Made by a program: the position numbers and the translations under genes. From the NCBI GenBank assembly GCA_003640385.1, contig RCAB01000002.1:124001-188000 (forward strand): a stretch of 64,000 nt of DNA, given 5' to 3'. Every line of letters starts with the position of its first letter. The first letter of the stretch is position 1. The notes beneath the pieces are model-generated. The model was not told where the DNA came from and did not search any database. It saw nothing but the letters and a program-made list of their open reading frames with translations. Source of the DNA: Setaria digitata. Lineage: Eukaryota > Nematoda > Chromadorea > Rhabditida > Setariidae. Shown in pieces: positions 1 to 14,046 of the stretch.

Positions 1-3000
1 GAAGAACGCTTCCTGATCGTTCGAATATCACTCGGTCCTTGTGAGACCAAAAAATTTCACTTTCACGGCATCTTGCAGCATCTTTTTTAACTTTGTTTAA
101 TTCATCGATTATTATTTTTTTAAATCAAGTTGCTAATTTAGAGCACGAAGTTTTTCCTGAGAAAGTCAGTTCTAGAAAAAAGAAATTAACAAGTGTTTTC
201 AGATTGCCATCTACTGCACTGTTAGTAATAAAGGTCGTCCATCGCATGCGCTTCAATGAGAGGTCACATTGTTCGGTCAAAATTATTCAAAAGACTTCTT
301 ATGTAATCGATTGAAATGGCATTTTGCTCTAGCTGATTTTCTAATGAAGTTCTTGACTATATTAGTTGAACAGGCCTCTCAAGACGAGATTTCCCAGCTG
401 AGCGGAATAACTTTAGTCGACGGCTGACCTTTTTGCGGTCAAGTGATTTGTAAAAGCATTCCCTGAAGCAGTGGCTGGATCAGAGTTAGTATCTTTAGCT
501 AAGTGTGAACTTAGGACGCTGCAACACTGGCACAGTATCAGTTGTTGCGGAGAAGTCTACTAGTAATAGTATCTGGGCGCTTTAAATCGCTCACTGAAGT
601 TGGACGAAACAGAAAAGTTTTTTTTTTCGGGCTAAAAAGCGCATGTGCTGTAGTTAGATTGGAATCTAAATAATTCATTAAAATTTCAGATTAGTATTTG
701 AAATGAACAAATCGCTTGAAAATCTTGTCAGATTTCAGCTGCTGTTGTTTGAGCAAACAAAGAAGAGAAGGTGTCCTTGTTGGGGAGATACAGTTGTTTG
801 TTGTTGTTCCATCAGTATTTCCTTTCACAAAATTCTGCTTTCAAACAGTCGTCGTTTGCTTGGGCTGTTGTGCCGTTATGTATCCGCTTCGGCAGTTGTG
901 AAGATTAATGAGGATTTCAACCTAAGCCGAGCAACTTTTTTGAGAAAAATTATGTGCGGCACTGCAGGCAAGGCAAAAGTTTTGCTACTTTTTCAGTAGA
1001 ATAATTCGTTATTTCTAAAAAGATGAAATGAATTTTCCAATTGCAAGCAAAAATGAATGCAAATATAAAACACCGTACTAAACCTGTCAGAACGAAAAGG
1101 CGAATGAAACTTATTACCTTTCTCCTCTATTCCTTTCAAGTTATTTTTTTAATTGAGCTTTTCTTCGTCTTTAAATGTTTGATCATTCAAAGAAAAATTG
1201 CAATTCAAGGTCGTTTTGCAAAGATTTATTCAGAAAGTGCTTCATTGGCTCGTTTGTTTTCCAGCTTGGATTCCATCTGTTGATTAATTAACGCTGAAAA
1301 CCATATACTGACTGATTTTATCTAAAGAAGGAGCTTTCTCGTAGATTAGCATCACTTACTGCATAAAAAGGCTTGTATTTTGTCGTGTTTTGCTGTGTCG
1401 TAATTAGTGGTGGTTCATAACTCGTTATTATTTATAATTATTGAAATTATTACTCATTACAATAAGGTTATTTCAGTGGCATTGTTGACACCATTATTGT
1501 TAAAATCCTAAAAAAAAAGATTTTCAAAATTTCTTACAGATCTCGGCTTTTCTTTTTTCGAAGTTTGAAACTATATCTCTGTATCACATGATTCAGAGTG
1601 AGGGCATGCTTTCCAACGGTGCCATCACCAACACCTCTATTGCTACTAGAAGAAAGATAAATGAACACCTACATAAATGTTGTGAACGAAGAAATACTCA
1701 GCTGTAATAATGATGATGGCAAATTAGGAGAGTGGCTTTTTTAAACATTCTTTTTAATTTGTTGGAGAAATTCCTTTAAGATTTCGATCTGAAACGGAAA
1801 GAGCAAATTAGACATATATCCATTGCACTACTGGATTCAAACTTGTGCTACCTTCAGTGTAGTGAATATAAAGGAGGAATGTTTTTTGGTAGTAGTTGAG
1901 ATTTCTTTCAGAAGCAAAAAAAATGCGAATTTTAGATTTGACTAGGAAATGAGAAAATAGCGGATATCTTGAAACGATAAAGCTTATAAATTCAAGCAAA
2001 AATTCAAAAGTGACTACATTTAAGTTAAAAACATGAAAATCCGTTATGACCATCTGTGGAAAACAATCTTACAAAGCGGCAACTTTCAAAAAGAAATGAA
2101 GTACTCTAAATTTGTATGCAGCAAACAAAAGTTTTGCATAGACAAACTTTATCTATGTAAACAATACGACAACATTAAAGCTTTAACAACAAATATTTTT
2201 ATAAACTAAATAACAAATTTGACATGATGAAGAAAATTAAATTTCGAGGAGCGTGTTTAGTTATTAATTGATCTTAGTGATTTTCTCATTTGACTTTTTA
2301 ATTTTTATGATTTACAGTGCAAGATAATTCGAATTAGTTGTTATTTTTGTTAGGTAAATAATCTTACAGGTAAAAAATTTTATTATTTCGTCCTAAAAAT
2401 CACCAATCAGTTTGGTGGTTGACGGACTCATGCCTTATCAGCAAGGTATATATCAGAAGGTGTTGTTTGCATACTAACTGTTTTGCATATCAGTTGACCT
2501 AAATCACGCAAGTTGTAGTGATTTCTGATTTTACTGTTGCTGAATCGCTTTCTTCCGTAACATAGTTTGTAGTTGTTTCTTTTTTTGATTTCATTCTTGT
2601 TGAGAAATTTCTGTTCTTCTAGAAGAGTAAAACATCTCTGTCTAGTTAATAAAGGAATCTCAGACATTTTTTCATTTTTAACAAAATCCGGTGTTATTTA
2701 TAGCAATGCTGTTAGGATGAATCAATTATTTTTAAGTGACCAGGTAATTTTAACTTAAGTTGTAAGAAAATGGATTGGGAACATTTGTTCTCAACTTGTG
2801 ACAGTATCTTTAGTGACACTCGTCTTAAAAGTATCTTTCCGAAATGTTTTTCCATTCGTTTTTGGGACCATCTTAAAAAAAAAAAAAAGAAAAATGTTTT
2901 TTTGTCTTTTTTTAGTATGAACGATGAATGTGAATGACTGTTTGTTTCCAAATCTATGGGAAACTTTACAACCTTAAGGCTACCGTTCCCGAGCCTTCGT

Positions 3001-5126
3001 TTCTATTTACAGACAGACGTAAACATCCAACATAGTTTCACATGATGGCTCAGCTAGTTGTATTCAGGTACGAGTGATTTTAAGTGTCTCGGCTACCGCC
3101 TGACCAATTAGTCAGGTGCATACCTTTGTGTGCTATGAAAGTTCGGAGCAGTATTTGATTACGTGGGAAATGGAAAGCTATCCTCCGATTATCTGAGATT
3201 GGTTCCAGAAATTGATTCAAAGAAGATGAATTTATGATGACAAGAAAATTGAATAAGTGACAAGAAATTACTTAAGTAAAGAAAAAATATTATAAACACA
3301 CATTAATATTTAGAATATGTGCTTCATATTATATTTAATTATTATAATAATTGCTAGAAATCATAAGCACAATAATAATTATCTACAAAACTACATTTCT
3401 GTTCTTATTTTGCTTTTTTCCTCGCCTCTTGTCACACCACTTATCTAAGTAGTCAGTAGAGATTAAGCTAATTATCATTGGATGAAAAGTAAATGTTCCA
3501 TTTCGATTTTTCGAAAACGGCTACAAACAAATGGATAAAACAGTTCTGCGATTGTTCCTAGCTTCCACCGCCTCACCAAAAAAGTTCGCTGCCGTCTCAG
3601 TTTGTGCTATTTCTGATAAACGTAATTCTATGGCTAATTGAATTTTCATTTTTGTTTTTGCTTCAAATTTAGCAACTTTTAATTGCTTAATTTTTGACAC
3701 TACCGTCTGCTTCTTCATGTACATTTATCGTAACATTAAAAATTATAATGGCATAGCACAAGATGATACGTTGAAGAAGTTCGTGCATCAGGTTACCTAG
3801 ACTATTCATCAGTTGTGGCAACTTTCGTCAGCTAAATTCTGAATCAAAGTGACTTCTCGTTATTGGGGATTTCTGCCATCATTTTCGTTTCGCAAATGAC
3901 GGTTAATAATTAACTACTATAGGAATTCGCATATTACTGTTTTAGTTGGCAGTAATATTTTGTTTGTTTGAATGGAAGAAAATTTGGCAGCTGAGTGATG
4001 GATGAGGTCAGTGCACAACACTACGCTGCTGCACCTCCGAACATGCTCTCTTATCAGATAGTTTTAATTAATTTCCTAAACAGAGGTCGTCCTGAATGCA
4101 AAACGGGCAAAGCCTTTTTATTCTTGTTTACAATAGTATTTTTCACTAAGCAATCATGAAGTTTTGTGTTACTTTGCAATAGATTCTTTAGAAAAAAAAA
4201 TGAACTTCCCTAACATTTTGCATCCAGCAGACAAACCTCCCTCCCTATATCAAACTTTAAACATCCAAATATTCAGGTGACAGTAGCAGTTTTCATTAAA
4301 TATCCTTCTTCTGAAACAAAAATGAAGGAATAAGACTACCTCAACAAACTCTATGTTCTCCTACGTGTACAAATTAAGGAGAGTGATCGCATTTTTGCTG
4401 ATTGTGATGGAATAGAGGTAATTATATTTAGTTGAAACGACGAAAAACTTCAAGACTTGCATCACGGTGTTCCTCACCCAAAACAAAATATTACAATAGA
4501 AATGATAATTCTTACGAGTTTTATGAAATCTCGGCGCCGGATGATTTGTCTTTTATTTTTCAATGACTCAAGAAATTTTAACGAGAGTTAAAGATAGATT
4601 TTCAGTTATGCCTTAGTTTTCCTCAGAGGATTTTGCAATCGTTTAATTAGCGTGGGAGTTTACTCAAACATTTGGCTCATTCTGTTATCTTTAGATTCTC
4701 TATCCAGCAATGTGCAAAAAAACACTTTCCTGTTCATACAACAATTGCTAACATTCTTCATTTTTGACCTCTCCCTAACTCGGATGTTGACCTTCTGCTA
4801 GCTTAATGTAAACTAACGAGATGGTGTATGCTGCTGTTGAGGAGTATGGAATGAAGCGTTGGAGGTGCCATTAGTCCTAGATGGAAAAGGTGTTCCCAGA
4901 GCAGGAACCCATTTTTCTTCACCTTTTTTCGATTGCAACATTTGCCACGAAGGAGCTGAGAGAGTGAGAATGAAGTGATGCGCTTTGCAAAAGTATGCAA
5001 AGAGGTAAATAATGTATGCGTCACATGTCTCAAGTAGTTGAAGATTAATTAGCGTCGTCGCTTTAAAAAGGTGTACAGGACAGGAGCGAAGAGGTGTCGA
5101 AGTAGAAAACGGAGGTTGATATATGG

Positions 5127-5144
5127 GCCGCGTCGGGTCGCGGC
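5127..5144. other. GC-rich hairpin inside a CpG-richer island
   Basis: Within about 5050-5240 the base composition departs sharply from its AT-rich surroundings. The arms GCCGCG (5127-5132) and CGCGGC (5139-5144) are perfect inverted copies around the six-base loop TCGGGT. Both strands are open here for 60-84 codons, but neither translation is recognisable. Role unknown; a promoter-like or non-coding RNA element is possible. Confidence 0.35.
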
Positions 5145-8100
5145 GCCAAAGACTCCCCTCCTTTTCCCTTCACAACTCCCCAGAACTCGAAACCCGATGT
5201 CTCGATGTCCCCCGTTTGCTACCAATGCTGTCTCCATACCATCACATTATAACTTTTTTCCGCTTGTTTCCTGTTTCCTTTCCTTTTTTCTACTGAATTA
5301 CGTTCATATCTTCTTTGCATCATAATCGCTCTATTTACTTTTCCTAGTCAGTACTATTTGCTGTTCAGATTCCACATCGTGACGTCCACTGGTATCGTAT
5401 TCATTATGATACCGTATTCGCCGCTGCTTGCAGAAGACGGCTTTGCAAGCTTTAAACTGTCTCCCATCCATTATCTGAATTGCTATCGTCAGAAGATTGT
5501 GATAACCTGTCATTAACCTGTCGTTTCTACAGCTAAAATGTAGCTAGACATGACGCCCACAGTTTCTAGGGGAAAGGGAAAAATAGCCATGTGTCACCAG
5601 ATGTTTGAAGCTGGAAGACATTTCAGTTGAAGGAATAAAACTTGGCAGCTTGAAAATTTCTCAAGATGTTGAACTGAACATCCAACCGTTGCTGATCAAT
5701 TTGAAAAGAATTTATAAGTAAATTGTTTAAGAATTATGATTTGAAGGTATGAATTTAATGCTGTCTATTTACGTATCTGTGAAAAGCATTCTGATACATC
5801 TTCTGATGTCTACGTTAAATACTTAGTTTCGACTAATTCGAACAACCCTTAGCCTGTATGAGAAAGTAGAAGTCTGAAATAATTGCATGCAAAAATAAAA
5901 AACTTTTGGGTTTCCAGAGTTCCAGGAAAGTCCACTATATTTTTCCCCTGTGTACTGAAAGATGATTATATTATTTATTTTCTTACTTAAATAAACTTAA
6001 GAATTTAAAGCAGACTGTATTAAAAAAAAAAAAAAAAAAGAACTGAACATCTTCAGAGTACATAACTTAGTAGCTAGCTACTGAAAACATCTTTAACCTA
6101 TGTTTAGTGTTTAGTCCTAGTCGGTTTCATTTTTGCATTTGAAGAATATTTTGTTATCCAATTAATGTTTGCAAAACTGGAAAAAAAAAAATAGCTTTAT
6201 CCGCTGACAGCTGATTATCTTATTATTGTGAATGATTAGCATCTTTAAGACAATTTTGCATCTACTTCTCATTGAACAAGCTGAAATATCGTTCTTTCTT
6301 GGTCATTTGCTAAAAATTTTCTCTTCTAAGAGATATGAAGCCGAGATAAAGAAAAATTTTTGGCTTTATCTAGAAGTCTGAACTTAGATTAGTTCATATT
6401 TTAGAAGATGAGGAGCAGGCAAGTGACTTCTTTTTCCATTCATTATTAATGGAGCTCATGATTTCATTTAAATGCTGAATCTGAATTACATCGGCCGAAA
6501 AGTTCCCGTAGAAAAGCAAAATTTCAATTGCATTTCTAAAAAATCCGTTTGTGTTTTATTGCTGGAAACATGCTTTGCTGTCTTTTTTTAAAAATTAGCC
6601 TGCGTTTCTACTGGATCAGATCAGCCCAAAACAACAGCATTGAACTCACAATGCATTTCATTTTGTAAATAACTAGGAGAGCTACAATTTTAATTACCTC
6701 ATAACATTTGGGAGGACACAAGTAAAAAACAAAAAGACTTGCTGCATTTGAAGTCAAGCGATCTGCCCTTCTCTAATCAAATGTTTGAAGATTTCTCGTG
6801 AAAGGTCTAAATTACTTACCTAAAGAGATCTACCTATGAAAGGATCAGCAAAAATCTATCTTAGGTATTTAATTTCTTCCAGAACAATTGGTTTCTCTGG
6901 CTTTCTTTTCCCAGTTTGGTCCACAAAATAGCATGATGAGTTGGAAAAAAAAGATCTATGATATTACTTATTGCAATTTACTACAGAAATATGAAGTGGA
7001 ATGACGTTAACGTAGCCCTTAGTTTATTGGAAGATAGCAGTAGTAATGAATGCATTATCTCATAGAAAAAACTTTCGATCTGTTGACAGTGACATTTTAT
7101 ACAATATATGTCGTAAAATCCAACTGTTCTTTAGCGAGCAGTTGCCTGATTTCATTTCCGGTCGTATTAAAGGAGCTCATTTTAAGATCAAATGTCTCGA
7201 TTTAAAAACTTAAATAAATTCTCAAGTTAAACCATAAAGAATATATCTTAAACAAAAATATCACTCTAATAAGCGAAACTGAATTAAGAGTCAATCAGAA
7301 GAGCAAGGCAACCAATTTTTAATGTAACTTTTTCGCCTTTGAGTTCTTTTTCTTACTTATACCTCACAGATTCGTTAACATTAATTATTGTTAATAAGAT
7401 GAAAATACTGATGCAATTAATTTCTGTTGTTGGCTGTGCTCTTTTCCTCTTGAATTCATTTGTTTAGAGTCACGTTTCTGCACATCCACTGCAGCAACAG
7501 ATTAATTATTCATATAATTTTACATTTCATTAACAGTGCTTCTTTCAATCTCGGTCGTGTCATATCGGAAAAATACTTAAATCCAAATTCTATCATCTTA
7601 TTCTACAATCCCATTATGTTTCTAAACGGTATTTTTATTTTTAGCGAAAATTCGTTTATGTGAAAGCATATCTTGAAATTGATCATTTTCATTAGCAGTA
7701 CAATTACTTCGTGTCGAATTTCTTCATGATTATTTGTCGACCGGCCAGCATTGCTTTCTAGTACCGGATTCTATGCAGTTCTAAAAGTTTTCCCTTCTAC
7801 AGTCATCGAATTAATGTAAATTATCAAATAAAACATTTTATATTACATTTAGTGCATATCACATTTTTATTAATTACCACTTTTTACCTGCTTATATAAA
7901 TTGCTTATCTAATAGAATTAAGCACATTTACTAGTCAAAGTAGTAAATGTAATCTGAAGAAAAGGAAAATAAAACGTCTGTGGAATCAAATGCCGTCCAG
8001 TGAGTCGAATTGTCTCTCCATCCATTCATGCATTACTTTACTGCACTGGTCATAGTCATAATCATAGTAGCAGGTAGTTAGTTATGGGAACTATACAAAA

Positions 8101-11100
8101 TTTTACAGTACCCAATATAGACGGCGCCATTTTTTCTGCCTTTTAATGTTTTTTTTTTTGCTGTACATACGATTGTCATTTGTCGTAATATCAACGGGAA
8201 AAAATTTCATGCCACCGAGATTGAGAGGCGGACTTTTGGCGATCGCCGTACTCTCCTTCAACTTATAGTACCAATTCAGAAAGGACATATCAATTTACTT
8301 TTTCTTTTTTATGATGATATCTGGCTAGTGTTTATATATCACATGCTGTGTTTCCATTCAGAGTTCTTCATTAATAACTCTGTCATCAAGTGCCTATCCT
8401 TTTGCCGTTCCACTAAAGTCAAAATTAAGCAAGTCTCAAGTAGCAATTGTTATGACATATATTCCGTGCCCGGTGTTATAAACCTACAATATGCTACTGG
8501 CAGAGCTGTTCACTGCTTCTTCGTTTGTATTTATCCGCAGTAGGACTATGTCATTTCAACAGACCTTTTATAATTTTGGGATGAGAACCAATTGGTCTCT
8601 GAACTGGAATATCATGATGTCTTATTCTTCCACATTGCACTCCACTTCAGTTGTTGCTTCTGAAGCACTGAAAATATTACTCAAACACAATTTTTTTACC
8701 TTCTCTGAACCTCTCTAGAAACCGGAATTTTTTTAAATAACTGTTTCATGCCAATCTTATTTCATTTCTGTTTATTTCCTCTCTAAGCTTTCCACCTCAA
8801 AGGAATATATTGCACTTGATTGAAAAAAGCATTTCCAATCAATTTAGGACATTTCTCTTACTTGAGCTACCTATCTTTCTTCAGTGTGACTTAAATTTTC
8901 TTATTTCTCACGATATTCGTGTTCATAGGGATGCAGTTATCCTTTGTTAATGACAGTGAGTACGGATCATAACTTCTTTACCAAATCATTTTCCTTTATA
9001 ACTGATAAACTGATAAACTTTCTACTTTCTAGCTTTGAATTTAAATGATTTCAGCTCTTTTAGTTTTCACCGGTCCTATTTTTATCTGGAGCGATCCAAG
9101 CCAAAGTAAAAGTTGCTTGCATGATGATGTGAAATCACTGATTGCTGATCCTATTAAAACAATTTATATAATCGAAAGCTAAAAATTGTGAAAAATGCTG
9201 CCCTTTTTTGTCAGTGTAAAATTGTTTTCTTTTCTTTTTCTTTCTTTTTTTTTTGTTATTTTTAGCTTCATATTTCATTTTCAAAGGTTGTTGGATCATA
9301 TTTCAAACAGTCATCTAAGATCACAGCTTTTCTTTGAAGATCGAATGTCAACCGCAGAATTGAGATTTCATCGCTTTGCAATAGTAATCGCATCAAAAAG
9401 ATCTCCCAGCTCATTTTTCTCTTTTAGCATTCCACTTATCCATATATTAAGATAAATGTTAGCGGAACTTCAATAAAATTGTCTCGGCCGTTGTTTTTAA
9501 CTAACTGAATGGTCCTGCAAGCTCTGGATTATTATCTATCCCTAGTCGTTTTGCATGTTCAGTTCGAAATCAGCAATCATGATTTCTTACTCAGTTCCAG
9601 TTAGACAGGATGGGAATAAAATCAATTGAATTACTGCAATGTGAAATGTCAGGAAAAATGTGATTTTGTTGAAGAATATTTAGCATAGCCTCAACAGCAG
9701 TATCCCATGTGCATCGAGAATCTATTGTCAGGTAGACAGAACTAAGCAGTTTATCTTATCAGCAGCTTAATCACCAAGAAATATCACTTTGAAGGGTTGT
9801 CATCTTGAACTTTTTTGATGAATTAGGTTTACTTTTGAAGTATTTGACTATAATCATGCAGCACCATGCAGGCAGGTAGAACTGATTAGAACGAGTTTTT
9901 CTTCTAGTGATAATTTTAGGGAAGAAAAGCTTATCTTCATATTTTTATTGGTAAGATTTGGAAGATAGTTTTGGCATATGAAATTGATTGATGCAACGTT
10001 TTTTTCTCGTTTGAGTTTTGGAGAGATTGAAGATCTCTGATATCTGATATTGTCTCCCCTTCATCATCTTGACTGTCTACAACGTTTAAGATTCTTCAAA
10101 GAAACCGCCCAGTCTGCTGTTTTTACTCACCATAACAATTGTTCCATCGAGAATTATGCCATCATCATGTTTAGAATTGTGCTATTCAATTTTATTGTAG
10201 CACTACTCGATACTGTTCCAACTTGTCACTTTTTTGATATCACTATAGTTTTTCCACTTGCTAAAATGCCACGACTTGATTTTGGGCTCAGCCTTCAGAT
10301 ATGAAACTCCAAAGAGAGCAAAAGAAGAGTGGCTTCAAGGATTACTAAATGTTACATACATACGCACTTCATTTTGAGAATGGCAATTTTATGCAAATTT
10401 ATTTATAACTTCAGGCATCATCTGTTCACCTCGCAACAATACCTTTATTTGCATGAAGTATTTCAGACTTTCATACGTTTCGATGCTTTTTTGGGAGAAA
10501 TGAAGACAGATAATTGAAAAGTGAGTTGGACAGAATTGGTTGGACGGTGAAATGAAGGAGATGGGATGAAGAGAAGAGAAAGTGGTAGGTTGACAAATCT
10601 TAAGATTAAACAATTAGCAAGACTAATGACAACGCATCGTCTACTTATACCTAGAAAATGAACTTTCTAACCGAAGGAAGGGGGGGAGGGTATGCAAAAT
10701 AGAAGAGGCAGAAGCAAGTTAGAGGGCTTTAAAGCAGATTAAGTAGCGAACAGGTAAGTAAGCACTCACCTCAGCAGATTAACGCCTCTCATCAGTGTAG
10801 GAGCTCGGTTTCCAATCCTTTTGCTACCTGTACCGACTTGTTCTTTCTTCATGTATTTTAATTACAACGCATTACAGCTCTTTCAGTATGCTTTAATTCA
10901 ATTTAGGTGCTTCCTCAACTGTTTGTGATGAAAACTGTTCATAAAAGTTTCTTTAAAATTGTTCAAGACAATCCTGATAACCATTAATTGTAATCTCATG
11001 GTAAACTTTTTTATATCTTTAATGATTGGGTAGAGGAGTTTTCTACTTAATTTATATATATATATATATATTGTTTTTCTGTGATTCATTATTCTGACTT

Positions 11101-14010
11101 CAGCTTCTTGGCTTGGCCTTTACTATTATAACAATTCCAGAATCCCATTCGTTTTTGGTGATCCGTCCCAATGATTAATATGCTTCCTTTCTTCATCTAT
11201 TGTTCAAACATAGTCCAGCATGAAAAGAGAGAAGTTATTTCAAAAAGTTCATGAATCTATATTCCATTTCTTATCGGTAATCAGCAACATGTTTTATCTT
11301 CCGTTGACCGAATTATTTCTCTGAATTTCATTAGTCCTTAAACAGATTTCCATAACTGTTCAAAATTTCATGTTTTTGAGGGCCATCATTTTTCTAAATG
11401 ATTGAAAGTCACCAAAATCACAGAACCGGTCATTCAGCACACTCATACATCTTATCGTGATATCTTGAGCGCACACCAAAACTGGCATGCAACCGCTTCC
11501 TGAACATCTCAGTGGAAAAGTTTTCTGTTGAAGCTTCCATGGCAAGATTCTTTGTCACCTCTGTCTTGTACAGGTGCATGTCATTCGTGTCTCGCGGGGA
11601 TAGGAGGTGAATCCGAATTTCCGAATTCCCTTCGCTGTGTTATGATGAGGTGCTGCAGGTGCAGGTGAGGGATTTCGCGGACAAGTGTGCGACAGTGGGT
11701 GCGGGGTGTGGGAAGCGAGGAGAGGGGTTCGCCAAATACTTTCCTCCCTGTTTTTTAGATGAGCCTCACAAAATTCCACAAATTTCTCACTGAGGTTATT
11801 TCCGAAAGGACGCATCGATGATACTATTAATGAATGAAGTAACCTCATTTGAATCCAACAAGCGTTGAATTCCTGAGAGGCTTACGGTTTTAATTGCTTG
11901 TATTATATCCTCCTGAGGGTAATTAATTAACATCTTTTGTTGTTACTGCTACTGGTACTGGTTCTACACTTTTTATAATTAAAATGTATCACACTGCTAA
12001 AGAATGATGCAACAGCAAGTGATGAGGCTATTTAAGTCTATTAATTATTTCTTTAATTTTTCTTTTCAGAATTGCTTGTTTTCTCGATAAGAACCTCTTT
12101 ACGACCCTAAAATCTGTCGGTGTTTATCTTCATCCATTGTAAATATTTGGTTGATTTACTTAGAGAAATTAATTCACTAGAAAACTGCTCAATAGCTAAG
12201 TGGAAAGAAAGCCGTCGTTTGAAAGATTAGTTGTAATTTAAAGCAAACACTCATATCATATCAATACAAAAATCAGGCTGTTTTTTACATTAGTAGATGT
12301 GATGTCTGCTGTCTAATGTTCAGGTCTAATCATCATGTAATTAACGTGAAAAAATTGTGAGCATATCCTGTCTCTCTGCTAGCGGAAATGTTCCTCACGG
12401 TATCATTAATCATCATCGTCAGTGTTCTTATCACCATCATCACCACCACTAATGTAGCAAACCCTTCTTTATACACACTCCGCTTCTCTTTTGGGGTTTC
12501 TGATTACTTGGAAGCCACGAGGTCACAGTGGCACTACAGGCCCAATTGTCTGTATTCTAATCTTATCTCTTCTATATCTATATGCGGCACAATTGTATTC
12601 AAATTTAATTTTATGGATACTCATATCCATATAATATACGCAAATAAAGTAAAATAATATGTTCAGATTGCTCCTTCATAATTATATATAATTTTCATAT
12701 GCCTTTTATATATTTATTTATTTTAATCTAATAAATCTTCCTTTTCGGTCGCATCTACACATATCCAAATCATATTATCATTCACTCATTTTTTCCGAAT
12801 CCCTTCTGGCTTGAAAAGATTCATACTGTAGCTTCAGTCTCTTCAGAATAGAAATTTTTAGCAGGCATCTTGTTGTACATAATATCATAATATCGATATA
12901 CTGTGTGTTTTTAGCACCAACATTTTACCATAAAAATCTATAAGATAGATGCACTCAATAAATCATCGATGTTTAGGATCCCTACAATCAAACAAGCTGT
13001 TGCAAGGGCATCCTATTTATATAACGAATGAAAGTATATTATAGTAATGAAAGATTGTTAGTAAAGGATTTTCCTCTCAGTGACTTCTACTTGTAGATTC
13101 TTTGGACGATAATTAAACGTCTTTAGTTTTTTGTGAATTAAGTAAGTCTTGTAGAGCGGAATACGAATACCATTTGATCAAAAGCTAAATGTCGAGAAAT
13201 TTCTTTCACACTGTTGCATTATGGTTACTACAGCACTAGTTGCTTGTTCTCTTTTCAACAACTACAAACCATAAATATAATTACATAGGTGCGCACGCAA
13301 CCGTTCAATCCAAAATTAATTGGCGATAAACTCCTTAGCAAACATTTCACTGAATAAAGTTTTCTGCTTTCTAAATTATAAAAGTTTATTGCAATATAGT
13401 CATGAGTTATATATGAAGATTTCTCGAATTTTGCACTTTCTGTTTATTTTCCACCTCTGAATATGGTGCAGACAGGTAATGTTCTAAATGTACGACATAT
13501 TTCAATGTTCTCTCCGAACTGTACAGAATAAACTTGTTTCCAGGACATATCAGTATTCTTCTTTACAAATACAAAAAAAAGTGTTGGTCTCTAGGAAGAA
13601 CTAATTTGTCTTGTCTTAAATATGAGCTGAAGAATAGGAGAAGTAGCGATTTCTGTTTGCATTGATTTTTTAACTGAAAAAGAAAAAAATAGTTGGCGAA
13701 TCATCTTCCTCAAATTTTTGTTAAGTGATGGATTTTGATAGGATGTTCAGTATTTCAATGTTTTGTTACATTATGTATCTTTATGTCAGAATATCGACAC
13801 CTCGATGTTTTAATATTTTGACACTAATTTTTCTTCTTTCACCTTTCTTCTGTACTTCTGTGCAAGCAGAAATTTGCTTACAAATAAACTAAAATCATTT
13901 AACAGCTGATAGACAGAATTTAGCATAGTTTTTTTTTTTGTTGCTTGATCTCGCTCGCTCTTTTAATCTTGTTTGAAATTTGAGAGTAAAATGAAAGTAG
14001 AACCAGGTGT

Positions 14011-14046
14011 TATTTCTGATAACTCCTATATTTCTGATAACTCCTG
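14011..14046. repeat. Two tandem copies of an 18-bp unit
   Basis: The 18-bp unit beginning TATTTCTGATAACTCC occurs twice back to back, at 14011-14028 and 14029-14046, differing only in the last base. It lies in gene-free DNA. Confidence 0.85.
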
